64,000 nt of DNA, from the NCBI GenBank assembly GCA_035544575.1, contig DATKEC010000083.1, forward strand, positions 52,023-116,022, written 5' to 3'. Position numbers and translations under genes: made by a program. A model generated the notes under the pieces. That model was not told where the DNA came from. It made no database searches and saw nothing but the letters and a program-made list of their open reading frames with translations. Below are positions 1-9,963 of the stretch, one piece after another; positions within the stretch are counted from its first letter, which is position 1; each line of letters begins with the position of its first letter. This stretch comes from DATHWB01 sp035544575. GTDB lineage: Bacteria > Actinomycetota > Acidimicrobiia > Spongiisociales > ZC4RG35.

Positions 1-6
1 GGGCGC

Positions 7-1953
7 ATGACGCGTTCGGATATCTCGAAGGTCCTGGCGCTCGGGAGCACCGCGGCGGCCATGAACTCAGTCCTGGCGCTCGTCGCGGTCAACATCGCCT
101 GGGCGCGACCGTCATCGCTGTGGATTGCTCTGATCCCACCTTTCATGCTGTTCCTGGCGTACCGGGCCCAGGTGTCCCAGCGACAGGAGCACGCTCGGCT
201 CACCGCCATGTACGAGGCAACCCGCGAGCTGCACCGCACGCCACAGCTCGACGAAGCCGTGCTAGCCGCAGCACGTCAGGCGATGGGGATGTTCGCCGCA
301 GAAACCAGCGAGATCATCCTCTTCCAGGGAGACGATCGGACCGACGTCTTTGCCACCTCGGTGACGGGGACAGTGGAGCGAAGCATGGAGATCGTCCAGC
401 CGGCCGAGTTGGACCCCATCGTCGAAAACGTGACGTCGACCGGCGAGAGCCGACTCGAGCAGTCCGACCCGAACCGCCGGCGAACCGATGCGATGGCCGT
501 GCCGCTCAGGTCGGGCGACGAGATCATCGGAGCGTTCGTGGTTCGGGACCCGGAGAGTGCCATCGCCTCGTTCTCGCGTACCGATCTGGGGCTGCTCGAA
601 ACGTTGGCGTCCCAACTCTCGGTGTCACTCGAGAACGGCCGGCTCGAGGAGTCTTTGGCAGCTCTGCACGATCTGAAGGAGGAGTTGAGACACCAGGCCG
701 AGCACGACCCGCTGACGGGACTCGCCAACCGCTCCCTGTTCCGGCGCCTGGTCGCCGAGTCACTCGAACGTCAGAGCTCGCGCAGCGCCATCCTCTTCCT
801 CGATCTCGACGACTTCAAGCGTGTCAACGACACCCACGGTCATGCGGCAGGCGATGAGTTGCTTCGCCTGGTGGCCGCGAGGCTGCAGAGCTGCTGCCGC
901 TCCCACGACACGGTGGCGCGGCTTGGTGGTGACGAGTTCGCGGTGCTGCTGACCGAGGTCGAGGAACGGGGCCGAGAGTCCGTTGTCGCCGCTCGGGTGC
1001 TGGCTGCCTTCGAACGTCCCTTCGACGTCGGCGGGCGCGCGGTGATCGTCAAAGCCAGCATCGGGGTGGCCGGCCTGGGCCTGAGAGATTCCGTCGACAC
1101 CGTTCTGGCCAACGCCGACGAGGCGATGTATGTCGCCAAGCACGGCCGCAAGGGCTCATTCCACCTGCACGGGCAGGCCGCTGATCAGGCTTTGCGCCGG
1201 CGCACCGAACTGCGATCCGACTTTCAGGCCGCCCTCGTTTCCGGTTCGCTGGAGCTCATGTATCAGCCGATCGTCGAACTCGAATCGGGTGCGACGATCG
1301 GTGCAGAGGGCCTCTTGCGCTGGGAGCACCCGGACCACGGCCCGATCTCGGCGCCCGAAGCGCTCGCCATCGCCGAAGAAGCGGGTCTCATGGAATTGCT
1401 GGGAGCGTGGACCATCGGGCGGGCATGTCACGACGTGGCCGTCCTCCGTCGCCAGCATCCTGAGATGTGGGTGTCGGTCAACATCTCTGCAGACCAGGTG
1501 CACGCCGCACTGGCCTCGACCGTCGTGGCCGAACTCGAGGCAAACAGTCTGGACGCTTCAGCGCTCGTCATCGAGATCACCGAAACCGCCGCGATCGAAC
1601 ACGGCGAGCGCTTCCTCGGCGACATCCATGACCTCGGCGTGCGCATCGCCTTGGACGACTTCGGCACCGGGTACTCGTCGCTGTCGCGGCTGGACTCGCT
1701 TCCCATCTCGATCGTCAAGGTGGATCGCTCGTTCGTGGCGCGTATGACCGGACCGGAGAGGTCCCGGCTCGCCGAGATGGTGGTGGAGATCGGCGAGACT
1801 CTCGGGCTCGTGACCGTCGCCGAGGGCGTCGAGACCGAGGGAGAGCGCCAACACCTGCTGCGGCTCGGTTGCTCGGTCGGTCAAGGCTGGCTCTTCGCCC
1901 CCGCCCTCCCCCTGACAGAACTGCTGCAGTCGGTCCAGCGGGTCAGCGGATAG
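7..1953 (+). CDS. Membrane GAF-GGDEF-EAL cyclic-di-GMP protein
   Basis: A 648-residue protein likely to make and/or degrade cyclic di-GMP at the membrane. Two hydrophobic segments lie in the first 55 residues. A GAF-like sensor domain follows (about 70-210), then a GGDEF domain with an intact RLGGDEF motif near residue 306, then an EAL domain (about 400-645). The EAL signature reads EGLLRW rather than EALLRW, but DDFGTGYSSL and EGVET are present, so phosphodiesterase activity is plausible. The frame is open to the left edge of the window, so the true start may lie upstream and extra membrane segments may be missing. It converges on the SDR gene 10 bases away. Signal sensed is unknown. Confidence 0.9.
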   Translation: MTRSDISKVLALGSTAAAMNSVLALVAVNIAWARPSSLWIALIPPFMLFLAYRAQVSQRQEHARLTAMYEATRELHRTPQLDEAVLAAARQAMGMFAAETSEIILFQGDDRTDVFATSVTGTVERSMEIVQPAELDPIVENVTSTGESRLEQSDPNRRRTDAMAVPLRSGDEIIGAFVVRDPESAIASFSRTDLGLLETLASQLSVSLENGRLEESLAALHDLKEELRHQAEHDPLTGLANRSLFRRLVAESLERQSSRSAILFLDLDDFKRVNDTHGHAAGDELLRLVAARLQSCCRSHDTVARLGGDEFAVLLTEVEERGRESVVAARVLAAFERPFDVGGRAVIVKASIGVAGLGLRDSVDTVLANADEAMYVAKHGRKGSFHLHGQAADQALRRRTELRSDFQAALVSGSLELMYQPIVELESGATIGAEGLLRWEHPDHGPISAPEALAIAEEAGLMELLGAWTIGRACHDVAVLRRQHPEMWVSVNISADQVHAALASTVVAELEANSLDASALVIEITETAAIEHGERFLGDIHDLGVRIALDDFGTGYSSLSRLDSLPISIVKVDRSFVARMTGPERSRLAEMVVEIGETLGLVTVAEGVETEGERQHLLRLGCSVGQGWLFAPALPLTELLQSVQRVSG

Positions 1954-1963
1954 TCTGGTCGAC

Positions 1964-2668
1964 TCAAGCCTTGCCGTACACCGGCACCATCGCCCCGTTC
2001 ATGACGCCCGCCTCCTCGCTGAGCAAGAACGCGGCGACTGCGCTGATCTCGTCGGGTGTCGGCCAGTCGACATAGTCGGCATAGGGGAGCGCGGCGCGTG
2101 TGGCGGGAGTGTCGATCACGGTCGGGAGAAGAACCGTGGCGGTCACGTTCGTCGGCTCGAGTTCCCTGGCAACGGTTCTGCCGAGCGCCATGACGCCGGC
2201 CTTGGCCATGTTGAATGCGGCCTGCCCCGGCGGAGAATCGATGGCGTCGCGGCTGCCGACGAGCACGATCCTCCCGTACTCCGCCTCCCTCAGCAAGGGG
2301 ATCGAAGCCCGCACGGAGTTGAAAGCCGAGCGCAGGTTCAGGTCGAGCATCCGTTCGAGCCGAACGTCGTCGGTGGCCTCGACGTCGCGTCCACCCGCCC
2401 AGCCGCCGACGAGGGCGGCCAACCCGTGGAACGGCCCCCAATTGGATTTCACCTCGCCGACGAAGCCGGCGATGGCCTCTGCGTCGGTGGCGTCGACTCT
2501 CCTGAGCATGAGGCGCGATTCGTCGAGATCGAATCGGTCCTCGAACGCGGACGCCTCCTCCGGCAGCAGGTAGGTCACGGCCAGCCGGGTGTCCGATTCG
2601 AGCAGACGCCCGGCAAGGGCGGTTCCGAGACCGCCGGTTCCACCGGTGATGACGATCGTCCGAGTCAC
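1964..2668 (-). CDS. SDR-family protein with Phe at the catalytic Tyr
   Basis: A 234-residue short-chain dehydrogenase/reductase-fold protein. The N-terminal nucleotide-binding motif TGGTGGLG is intact and a Ser is present in VLVGSRDA. Thirteen residues after that Ser, where the family has the YxxxK catalytic tyrosine, the sequence reads FNMAK: the Lys is kept but the Tyr is Phe (codon TTC, one base from TAC). It may therefore be a binding protein, an enzyme with altered chemistry, or may use another residue. The substrate cannot be inferred. It is divergent from the MalK-like ATPase gene with an 83-base intergenic region. Confidence 0.85.
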   Translation of the reverse strand: MTRTIVITGGTGGLGTALAGRLLESDTRLAVTYLLPEEASAFEDRFDLDESRLMLRRVDATDAEAIAGFVGEVKSNWGPFHGLAALVGGWAGGRDVEATDDVRLERMLDLNLRSAFNSVRASIPLLREAEYGRIVLVGSRDAIDSPPGQAAFNMAKAGVMALGRTVARELEPTNVTATVLLPTVIDTPATRAALPYADYVDWPTPDEISAVAAFLLSEEAGVMNGAMVPVYGKA

Positions 2669-2751
2669 AATGCTCCTGGTTCACGGGACGGTGATAGCGC
2701 TTCCATGGTAAGTTCGGCGCGGCGTCAGGTCGACTTTTCGGGAGGAGAACC

Positions 2752-3957
<1,206 letters not shown>

Positions 3958-3976
3958 CTGGTGAAGCTTGTGCTCG

Positions 3977-4005
3977 AAGAGGCCGGCCTCCGGGCCGGCC
4001 TCTTT
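3977..4005 (+). terminator. Hairpin terminator after the ABC ATPase gene
   Basis: A perfect 12-bp stem (AAGAGGCCGGCC pairing with GGCCGGCCTCTT) closes a four-base TCCG loop and is followed by TTTC. It starts 20 bases after the stop codon. The T-tract is short, as is common in high-GC genomes, but the position and perfect pairing support an intrinsic terminator. Confidence 0.8.
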
Positions 4006-4078
4006 CGTTGGGAACCGTGCCGGCGGCCACGGCGTCGGATCGCCGAAGAACCCAACCCCAGTCAGAGGAGATCACGAC

Positions 4079-4168
4079 ATGTATCACGGAGTTGAGCGGA
4101 GGCTGCGGCCCTATGCCGTGACTCTGGTGCGATATCCGCTCCGATTCGCCGTCCTCGTCACGAGGTGA
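4079..4168 (+). CDS. Possible 29-residue leader ORF upstream of glyA
   Basis: A 29-codon ORF starts at an ATG that follows a good Shine-Dalgarno (AGAGGAGA, about 7 bases upstream). The product is Arg-rich with hydrophobic stretches (begins MYHGVERRL, ends AVLVTR). Two small hairpins sit at its end: CCTCG-TCA-CGAGG (4153-4165) and GGCGC-GATCG-GCGCC (4169-4183). glyA starts 90 bases later. It could be a translated regulatory leader or a chance ORF. It matches no family I recognise. Confidence 0.3.
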   Translation: MYHGVERRLRPYAVTLVRYPLRFAVLVTR

Positions 4169-4258
4169 GGCGCGATCGGCGCCGGGTCGTCTGGTTCCAC
4201 GCAGATCCATGCCGGGTACCCTCCCATGCGGCAACCGGACCCGGAACCAGGACACCCG

Positions 4259-5530
4259 ATGATCGAGATGAACCCTCTCGCCATGGTCGACCCGACCGTG
4301 GCAGACATGATCCAGCGTGATCTCGAACGACAGAACACGCACATCCACCTGATCGCATCGGAGAACTTCGCCTCGCCGGCCGTGATGGCGGCCAGCGGAT
4401 CGATCTTCACCAACAAGTACGCCGAGGGCTACCCGGGGAAGCGCTATTACGAAGGCTGCGCGGTCGTCGACGAGGTGGAACAACTCGCGATCGATCGGGC
4501 AAAGGCGCTCTTCGGTGCAGCCCATGCCAACGTCCAGCCGCACTCAGGGGCTCAGGCGAACATGGGCGTATACCTGTCGCTGCTGGAACCAGGGGACACG
4601 GTGATGGGCATGCGCCTCGACCAGGGGGGTCATCTGACTCACGGCTCACCGGTCAACTTCTCCGGCCGGTACTACGACTTCGTGGCCTACGGCCTCGATC
4701 CCGAAACCGAACTGATCGACATGGACGAGGTGCGGCGCCTGGCGTTGGAGCACCGTCCCAAGATCCTCCTCGCCGGCTATTCGGCGTACTCGGGCGATCT
4801 CGACTACGCCGCGTTCGCAGCGATCGCCGACGAGATCGATGCGGTGTTCATGGTCGATGCTGCCCACTTCATCGGCCTCGTGGCGGGTGGCGTGTCGGCC
4901 AATCCGATGGAATGGGCCGACATCGTCACGGCTACCACCCACAAGGCCCTACGTGGACCCCGGGGCGGCATGATCCTGTCAACCGAGGAGTATGCGGGGA
5001 CCATCGACAAGGCGGTGTTCCCGGGGGGACAGGGGGGACCGATCATCAACCAGATCGCGGCCAAAGCGGTGTGCTTTCTCGAAGCGTCCACGCCGGCATT
5101 CGCCGAATATGCCCGCCAGATCGTGGCGAACGCCTCGACGATGGCCAACCGCATGATCGCTGACGGGGTGCGGATCGTGACCGGAGGTACGAAGAATCAC
5201 CTGTTCCTCGTGGACCTGGCATCGATCGACGAGGACCTGACCGGCCGGGATGCCGCCCGCATGCTCGACTCGATCGGAATCACGCTCAACTTCAACTCGA
5301 TTCCCAACGATCCCCGCCCTCCGTACCGAACGAGTGGCTTGCGGATCGGCACCCCCGCGATGACGACCCAGGGAATGAAGGAACCGCAGGCCGATCGGGT
5401 CGCCGGCCTGATCGCGGCCGGCCTCAAAGCCCGCTCGGACGAGGTCGCGCTCAAGGAGATCGAAGCAGAGGTCCGCGAACTCGCCGCGTCCTTTCCTCCG
5501 TACCCGGCCGGCTTCAGCGGAGTGGCCTGA
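4259..5530 (+). CDS. glyA: Serine hydroxymethyltransferase
   Basis: PLP enzyme that interconverts serine plus THF with glycine plus 5,10-methylene-THF in the cytosol. The 423-residue product shows the family N-terminus (HIHLIASENFASPAV), the GKRYYEGC block and the PLP-lysine motif TTHKALRGPRGG. I chose the ATG at 4259 (MIEMNPLAM) over the upstream in-frame ATG at 4226 because family homology begins just after it. The stop lies 3 bases before the atpZ start, so glyA is probably cotranscribed with the ATP synthase genes. It would also consume glycine produced by the betaine/sarcosine locus at 45-48 kb, although it is not linked to that locus. Confidence 0.96.
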   Translation: MIEMNPLAMVDPTVADMIQRDLERQNTHIHLIASENFASPAVMAASGSIFTNKYAEGYPGKRYYEGCAVVDEVEQLAIDRAKALFGAAHANVQPHSGAQANMGVYLSLLEPGDTVMGMRLDQGGHLTHGSPVNFSGRYYDFVAYGLDPETELIDMDEVRRLALEHRPKILLAGYSAYSGDLDYAAFAAIADEIDAVFMVDAAHFIGLVAGGVSANPMEWADIVTATTHKALRGPRGGMILSTEEYAGTIDKAVFPGGQGGPIINQIAAKAVCFLEASTPAFAEYARQIVANASTMANRMIADGVRIVTGGTKNHLFLVDLASIDEDLTGRDAARMLDSIGITLNFNSIPNDPRPPYRTSGLRIGTPAMTTQGMKEPQADRVAGLIAAGLKARSDEVALKEIEAEVRELAASFPPYPAGFSGVA

Positions 5531-5533
5531 GAC

Positions 5534-5788
5534 GTGCCGGAGCCGCACAACGCCCACCGCGACGTCGCGTCCGCCTTCTCGGAGGGCTGGATCGGGGGCG
5601 GCAGCTTCCTGGGTTCGGTGCTCTCGGGTACGTTGCTCGGGCTGGTCGTGGACCGGTGGCTCGGAACCGATCCCTGGTTCGTGATCTCGGGCATCGCGCT
5701 CGGCAGCTACACCGGATTTCTGCGGGTGTGGCACTACTCCGAGAAGATGCTCCCGGCGGAGGAGGCAGTGCCGAATGGCGACGAATGA
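5534..5788 (+). CDS. atpZ: AtpZ/AtpI-like F0F1 assembly membrane protein
   Basis: An 84-residue protein starting at GTG 3 bases after glyA. It has two hydrophobic segments (about 20-40 and 48-63) with a Gly-rich first helix (GGSFLGSVLSGTLLGLVVDR) and the DRWLGTDPWF turn typical of the small AtpZ-type protein at the head of ATP synthase operons. Known members help assembly or Mg/Ca transport. Its 3' end overlaps the next gene by 14 bases, suggesting translational coupling. Confidence 0.75.
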   Translation: MPEPHNAHRDVASAFSEGWIGGGSFLGSVLSGTLLGLVVDRWLGTDPWFVISGIALGSYTGFLRVWHYSEKMLPAEEAVPNGDE

Positions 5789-6203
5789 GCCCGCGGGGCT
5801 CGGTACGACCCCCGTCGAGGCTGTCATCGCCCGGCACACGGTGCGGCGTGCGATCTGGGTCGGTCCGCTGGTGGTGGCCGTCTTCTGGGCGTTGCGCGGC
5901 TTCGACGGTGCCTGGGCTGGTGCGGTCGGTGTCGGCGTCGTCGTTGCCAACTTCCTCCTCGCCGGGGCGATGCTCAGCGTGGCGCTGCGCATCTCCCTGG
6001 CCATGTATCACGCGGCGGCATTGTTCGGATTCTTCCTCCGATTGGGCCTGATCATGGGTTCGATGCTGGCGATCGCGGCGGTGGTATCGATCGACCGACT
6101 GGCATTTGGCCTCGCGACGGTCATCACGTATATGGTGCTGCTGATCCTCGAGTCGGTGGCAGTTGCCCGCGGGAGAGAAAGGGATGTCGATTGGACCAGC
6201 TAG
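5775..6203 (+). CDS. atpI: ATP synthase protein I-like membrane protein
   Basis: A 142-residue protein with about four membrane segments, in the usual atpI place between atpZ and atpB. AtpI assists c-ring assembly in some bacteria but is not part of the finished enzyme. It overlaps both neighbours (14 bases with atpZ, 13 with atpB). Assignment rests on size, topology and position, since this family is poorly conserved. Confidence 0.7.
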   Translation: MATNEPAGLGTTPVEAVIARHTVRRAIWVGPLVVAVFWALRGFDGAWAGAVGVGVVVANFLLAGAMLSVALRISLAMYHAAALFGFFLRLGLIMGSMLAIAAVVSIDRLAFGLATVITYMVLLILESVAVARGRERDVDWTS

Positions 6204-7009
6204 TCCTGGCCGTTGAGAACTGCGACTTCGTGAATGAGCCGGTTTGTGCTCCCGCAGACGTCAGCGAACTCTTCGTCTTCCCGAATCTCTTCGGAACCCA
6301 GATCAATCGAACGGTCGTTCTCACCTTCTTTGCGGCCTTCATCGTCATCGGTGTCCTCTACTTCGCCTACCGACGCAAGTCCCCCATCCCCACCAAGTTC
6401 GGTGCTGCGGTGGAGGGCCTCGTCGACATGATCCGCAACGACATCGCGATCGGTGTGATCGGACCCGACGGGGTGAAGTACTTCCCGTACCTGCTGTCGC
6501 TGTTCATGTTCATCCTCGTCGGCAACCTCTTCGAGGTCACACCGCTGGTGAACTTCCCGATCACATCGCGTATGGCGATTCCGCTGTTCCTCGCCCTGCT
6601 CACCTACGTGATCTTCGTGTTCATCGGATTTCGGACCTCGGGGCTCCGCTATGTGAGCAACCTCCTGTGGCCGCCTGGAGTTCCGACGGGGATGAAGCCA
6701 CTCGTCGGAATCATCGAGTTCGTCAACGTCTTCGCGATCCGACCCTTCTCCCACGCAGTCCGGTTGTTCGCCAACCTGGTGGCTGGCCACGTGATGCTCA
6801 GCCTGCTGCTCGTCACCGGATGGATCTTCACGCTCAACCTGGTCACCAACTTCGGTGAGATCGGATTGAAGGGTCTGGCCGGACCTGCGTGGTTCGCGTT
6901 CGGAATCGGGATCTACCTCTTCGAGATCGTCGTGTCGGTGGTCCAGGCCTACATCTTCACGCTGCTCGCAGCGGTGTACATCCAGTCCTCGCTCCACCCG
7001 GAGCACTAG
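6191..7009 (+). CDS. atpB: ATP synthase F0 subunit a
   Basis: A 272-residue membrane subunit forming the proton half-channels against the c-ring. The diagnostic region is present: FAIRPFSHAVRLFANLVAGH, including the essential Arg (RLFANL), and the C-terminal helix with EIVVSVVQAYIFTLLAAVYI. The start is TTG at 6191, supported by GAAAGGG seven bases upstream, and overlaps atpI. Five to six hydrophobic helices are visible. Confidence 0.95.
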   Translation: MDQLVLAVENCDFVNEPVCAPADVSELFVFPNLFGTQINRTVVLTFFAAFIVIGVLYFAYRRKSPIPTKFGAAVEGLVDMIRNDIAIGVIGPDGVKYFPYLLSLFMFILVGNLFEVTPLVNFPITSRMAIPLFLALLTYVIFVFIGFRTSGLRYVSNLLWPPGVPTGMKPLVGIIEFVNVFAIRPFSHAVRLFANLVAGHVMLSLLLVTGWIFTLNLVTNFGEIGLKGLAGPAWFAFGIGIYLFEIVVSVVQAYIFTLLAAVYIQSSLHPEH

Positions 7010-7048
7010 GTCGTCAGACCGGAAACTGAGAAAGGAACAGGGAAACAA

Positions 7049-7318
7049 ATGGACGCAGTACTCGCAGTGCTGGCGGCTGCTCAGGTCCTCGCACAGGAGG
7101 CCGGTACGAGCGGCATCACGGGCAGCCTGAACGTCGTCGGCTACGGCCTCGCCGCCATCGGCCCAGGCATCGGCATCGGCTTGATCGCAGGCAACGCCGT
7201 GCAGGCGATGGCCCGCCAGCCCGAAGCAGCCGGCATGGTCCGGACGACGATGTTCCTCGGCGTCGCCTTCACCGAAGCGCTTGCCCTCATCGGGTTCGTG
7301 CTCTTCTTCCTGGGCTGA
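7049..7318 (+). CDS. atpE: ATP synthase F0 subunit c
   Basis: An 89-residue two-helix proteolipid. Helix 1 carries the Gly-rich GPGIGIGLIAG, the polar loop is ARQPEA, and helix 2 carries the ion-binding Glu in AFTEALALIGF. The residues after the Glu are Ala-Leu rather than the Ser/Thr pattern of Na+-binding rings, which favours proton coupling. About 30 residues (AQVLAQEAGTSGITGSL region) precede helix 1, longer than the classic c subunit, and the first part is hydrophobic. AAAGGAACAGGG precedes the ATG. Confidence 0.95.
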   Translation: MDAVLAVLAAAQVLAQEAGTSGITGSLNVVGYGLAAIGPGIGIGLIAGNAVQAMARQPEAAGMVRTTMFLGVAFTEALALIGFVLFFLG

Positions 7319-7323
7319 TCACG

Positions 7324-7869
7324 ATGAACCATCTGGCGCAGGCGACGATCCTCGCAGCCGAGGAGTCCGGCGACGGGGGCCTGGAGCTCCTGCTGCCGGC
7401 CACGCCCGAGCTGATCGCAGGCATCATTGCCTTTGCCCTCGTGTTCTTCTTCATCCGGTTGTGGGCGCTGCCCGCGATCAACGAGTCGCTCGAGAATCGC
7501 CAGAAGGCGATCGGGGGCCAGATGGAGGAAGCCGAGAGGGCGAAGGCCGACGCTGAGAAGCTGCGTGCGGATTACGAGGCCCAGATGGCCGAGGCTCAGG
7601 CGGAAAAGACCCGGATCCTCGACGCGGCGCGCGGCGAAGCAGACACCGTGAAGGCCGATCTCATCGCCAAGGCGGAGGCTCAGGCAGCCGAGATCCTCGA
7701 CAAGGCTCGCGCTGACGCCGCAGCTGAGAAGGCACGGGTCATGGCAGACGCCCAGCGTGAAGTGGCGAACCTGACGGTCGATCTCGCCGAGAAGGTGGTT
7801 GGAAGCAACCTCGACCGGCAGACCCAGCTCGGACTCGTCGAGCGCTACATCGCAGAACTGGAGCGATAG
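7324..7869 (+). CDS. atpF: ATP synthase F0 subunit b
   Basis: A 181-residue peripheral-stalk subunit. One membrane helix (about residues 25-48, ending FFIRLWALPAINESL) is followed by a long, charged, Ala/Glu/Lys-rich helix that would form the stator dimer and reach the delta subunit. It starts 5 bases after atpE. The N-terminal 24 residues before the helix are acidic. Confidence 0.93.
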   Translation: MNHLAQATILAAEESGDGGLELLLPATPELIAGIIAFALVFFFIRLWALPAINESLENRQKAIGGQMEEAERAKADAEKLRADYEAQMAEAQAEKTRILDAARGEADTVKADLIAKAEAQAAEILDKARADAAAEKARVMADAQREVANLTVDLAEKVVGSNLDRQTQLGLVERYIAELER

Positions 7870-8403
7870 GTGAGCGAGCGGATCGCAGGATACGCATCAG
7901 CCGCATTCGCCCTGGCTTCCGCCGAGGGCGAACTCGACCGTGTCGAACAGGAGCTCTTCGCAGTGGGTACAGCGGTGGAGACGTCGCCGGAACTCCGCGA
8001 CGCCCTGACCAATCCCGCGCTTCCGCTCGAGCGCAAGGAACGAATCGTGCGCGACGTCGTCGGTGCCCACGCGTCCAGGGTCACCGTGAACCTCGTGTCG
8101 ATGTTCATTGCGCAGGGTCGCGGCGGCGACCTTCCCGAGATCGCCGCCGCATTGACCGAGACACGGGCGGCTGCGGCCGGCAAGGCGGTGGCTGAGGTGC
8201 GAAGCGCCGTCCCGCTCGACGAGGCGACGATCGCCCGTCTGGCGGCGGCACTCGAACACAAGACGGGCCGTCCCGTCGAGATCAAGGCGATCGTCGATCC
8301 TTCCGTCCTCGGCGGCATCGTCACCAGGGTGGGCGACACGGTGATCGATGGTTCGGTCGCCCGACGGCTCCGCTCGCTTCGCCAAACCGTCCAGACTCGA
8401 TAG
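7870..8403 (+). CDS. atpH: ATP synthase F1 subunit delta
   Basis: A 177-residue subunit that joins the stator stalk to the top of F1. It starts at GTG directly after the atpF stop. The N-terminal helical domain (about 1-105) and the C-terminal beta region with SVLGGIVTRVGDTVIDGSVA (residues 137-156) match OSCP/delta. It is a normal-length delta, not the b-delta fusion of mycobacteria. Confidence 0.93.
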   Translation: MSERIAGYASAAFALASAEGELDRVEQELFAVGTAVETSPELRDALTNPALPLERKERIVRDVVGAHASRVTVNLVSMFIAQGRGGDLPEIAAALTETRAAAAGKAVAEVRSAVPLDEATIARLAAALEHKTGRPVEIKAIVDPSVLGGIVTRVGDTVIDGSVARRLRSLRQTVQTR

Positions 8404-8412
8404 GGAAGGACC

Positions 8413-9957
8413 ATGTCAGAACTCACGATCAGTGCGCAGTCCATCACAGACGCGCTGAAGAAGAATCTCGCCGACTGGTCCCCGGAGACGACGGAGGAGA
8501 CCGTTGGCTATGTGACCTCCATCGCCGACGGCGTGGCGCGGGTGGAAGGGCTGCCGAAGGTGATGGCCTCGGAGCTCCTGGAGTTCCCGGGCGGCCTGGC
8601 GGGCGTGACACTCAACATCGACGAGAACGACCTCGGCGTGGTTCTCATGGGTGAAGCGAGCCACATCCAGGAAGGCGATCCCGTCAAGCAGACGGGCACG
8701 GTTCTCTCCGTTCCCGTCGGCGACGCCTTGCTCGGCCGTGTGGTCGATGCCCTCGGCAACCCGATCGACGGTGCCGGTCCGATCGAAACGACCGAGCGTC
8801 GCCTGCTCGAAACCCAGGCGCCCTCCGTCGTCGAGCGCCAACCGGTGAAGGAGCCGCTGCAGACGGGCATCAAGGCGATCGACTCGATGACGCCGATCGG
8901 CCGCGGACAGCGCCAGCTCATCATCGGTGACCGCCAGACGGGCAAGACCGCTCTCCTGGTGGACACGATCATCAACCAAAAGCGGTACTGGGGCACCAAG
9001 AACGCCGTGAAGTGCATCTACGTCGCCATCGGCCAAAAGGCCTCGACGGTCGCCGAGGTCGTCGACACGCTCCGCGAGCACGGTGCCCTCGAGTACACGG
9101 TGGTCGTCAACGCCGCGGCGTCGGACGCTCCCGCCCTTCAGATGTATGCGCCGTATGCCGGTTCGGCCATCGGACAGCATTGGATGTACAAGGGCGAGCA
9201 CGCCCTCGTGATGTTCGACGACCTGTCCAAGCAGGCGGTCGCCTACCGGGAGATTTCACTGCTGCTCCGCCGTCCACCGGGCCGCGAGGCCTACCCGGGC
9301 GATGTGTTCTATCTGCACAGTCGCTTGCTGGAGCGCTGTGCGAAGCTCTCGAACGAACTCGGCGCGGGTTCCATGACCGGACTGCCCGTCATCGAGACCA
9401 AGGCGAACGACATCTCTGCCTACATCCCGACCAACGTGATCTCGATCACCGATGGGCAGGTGTTCCTCGAGACGGATCTGTTCTATCAGGGCATCCGGCC
9501 GGCGGTGAACGCCGGCACGTCGGTTTCCCGAGTGGGAGGCAATGCCCAGATAAAGGCGATGAGCAGGATCGCCGGTCCGCTTCGGCTGAATCTCGCCCAG
9601 TTCCGCGAACTGGCGGCGTTCGCCGAATTCGGCTCGGAGCTCGACGCCGCCTCACTCGCCCAGCTCGAACGCGGCCGCCGCGTGGTGGAGATCCTCAAAC
9701 AGCCCCAGTTCCAGCCGCTCGCGGTCGAAGAGCAGGTGCTCGTGATCTATGCGGTGACCGAGGGCCTCACCGACGACGTCGCCGTCGGCGACATCCGCCG
9801 TTTCGAACTCGGCTTGCGCGAGTTCTTCAAGACCCGGTACAACCACCTGCTGGACGGAGTTCGGGAGACGGGCACCATGGAGTCACCCGACGACTTCAAA
9901 GCAGCAGTCGGCGAGTTCAAGACGACGTTCGAACGCACGGCCGTGGTGGAGGAGTAG
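8413..9957 (+). CDS. atpA: ATP synthase F1 subunit alpha
   Basis: A 514-residue nucleotide-binding subunit of F1. The P-loop reads GDRQTGKTALL near residue 175, followed by the conserved IYVAIGQKASTVAEVV, MFDDLSKQAVAYR and LLRRPPGREAYPGDVFYLHSR blocks (only parts listed). GGAAGGACC precedes the ATG. It lies in the expected place between atpH and atpG. Confidence 0.98.
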   Translation: MSELTISAQSITDALKKNLADWSPETTEETVGYVTSIADGVARVEGLPKVMASELLEFPGGLAGVTLNIDENDLGVVLMGEASHIQEGDPVKQTGTVLSVPVGDALLGRVVDALGNPIDGAGPIETTERRLLETQAPSVVERQPVKEPLQTGIKAIDSMTPIGRGQRQLIIGDRQTGKTALLVDTIINQKRYWGTKNAVKCIYVAIGQKASTVAEVVDTLREHGALEYTVVVNAAASDAPALQMYAPYAGSAIGQHWMYKGEHALVMFDDLSKQAVAYREISLLLRRPPGREAYPGDVFYLHSRLLERCAKLSNELGAGSMTGLPVIETKANDISAYIPTNVISITDGQVFLETDLFYQGIRPAVNAGTSVSRVGGNAQIKAMSRIAGPLRLNLAQFRELAAFAEFGSELDAASLAQLERGRRVVEILKQPQFQPLAVEEQVLVIYAVTEGLTDDVAVGDIRRFELGLREFFKTRYNHLLDGVRETGTMESPDDFKAAVGEFKTTFERTAVVEE

Positions 9958-9963
9958 CGACTC

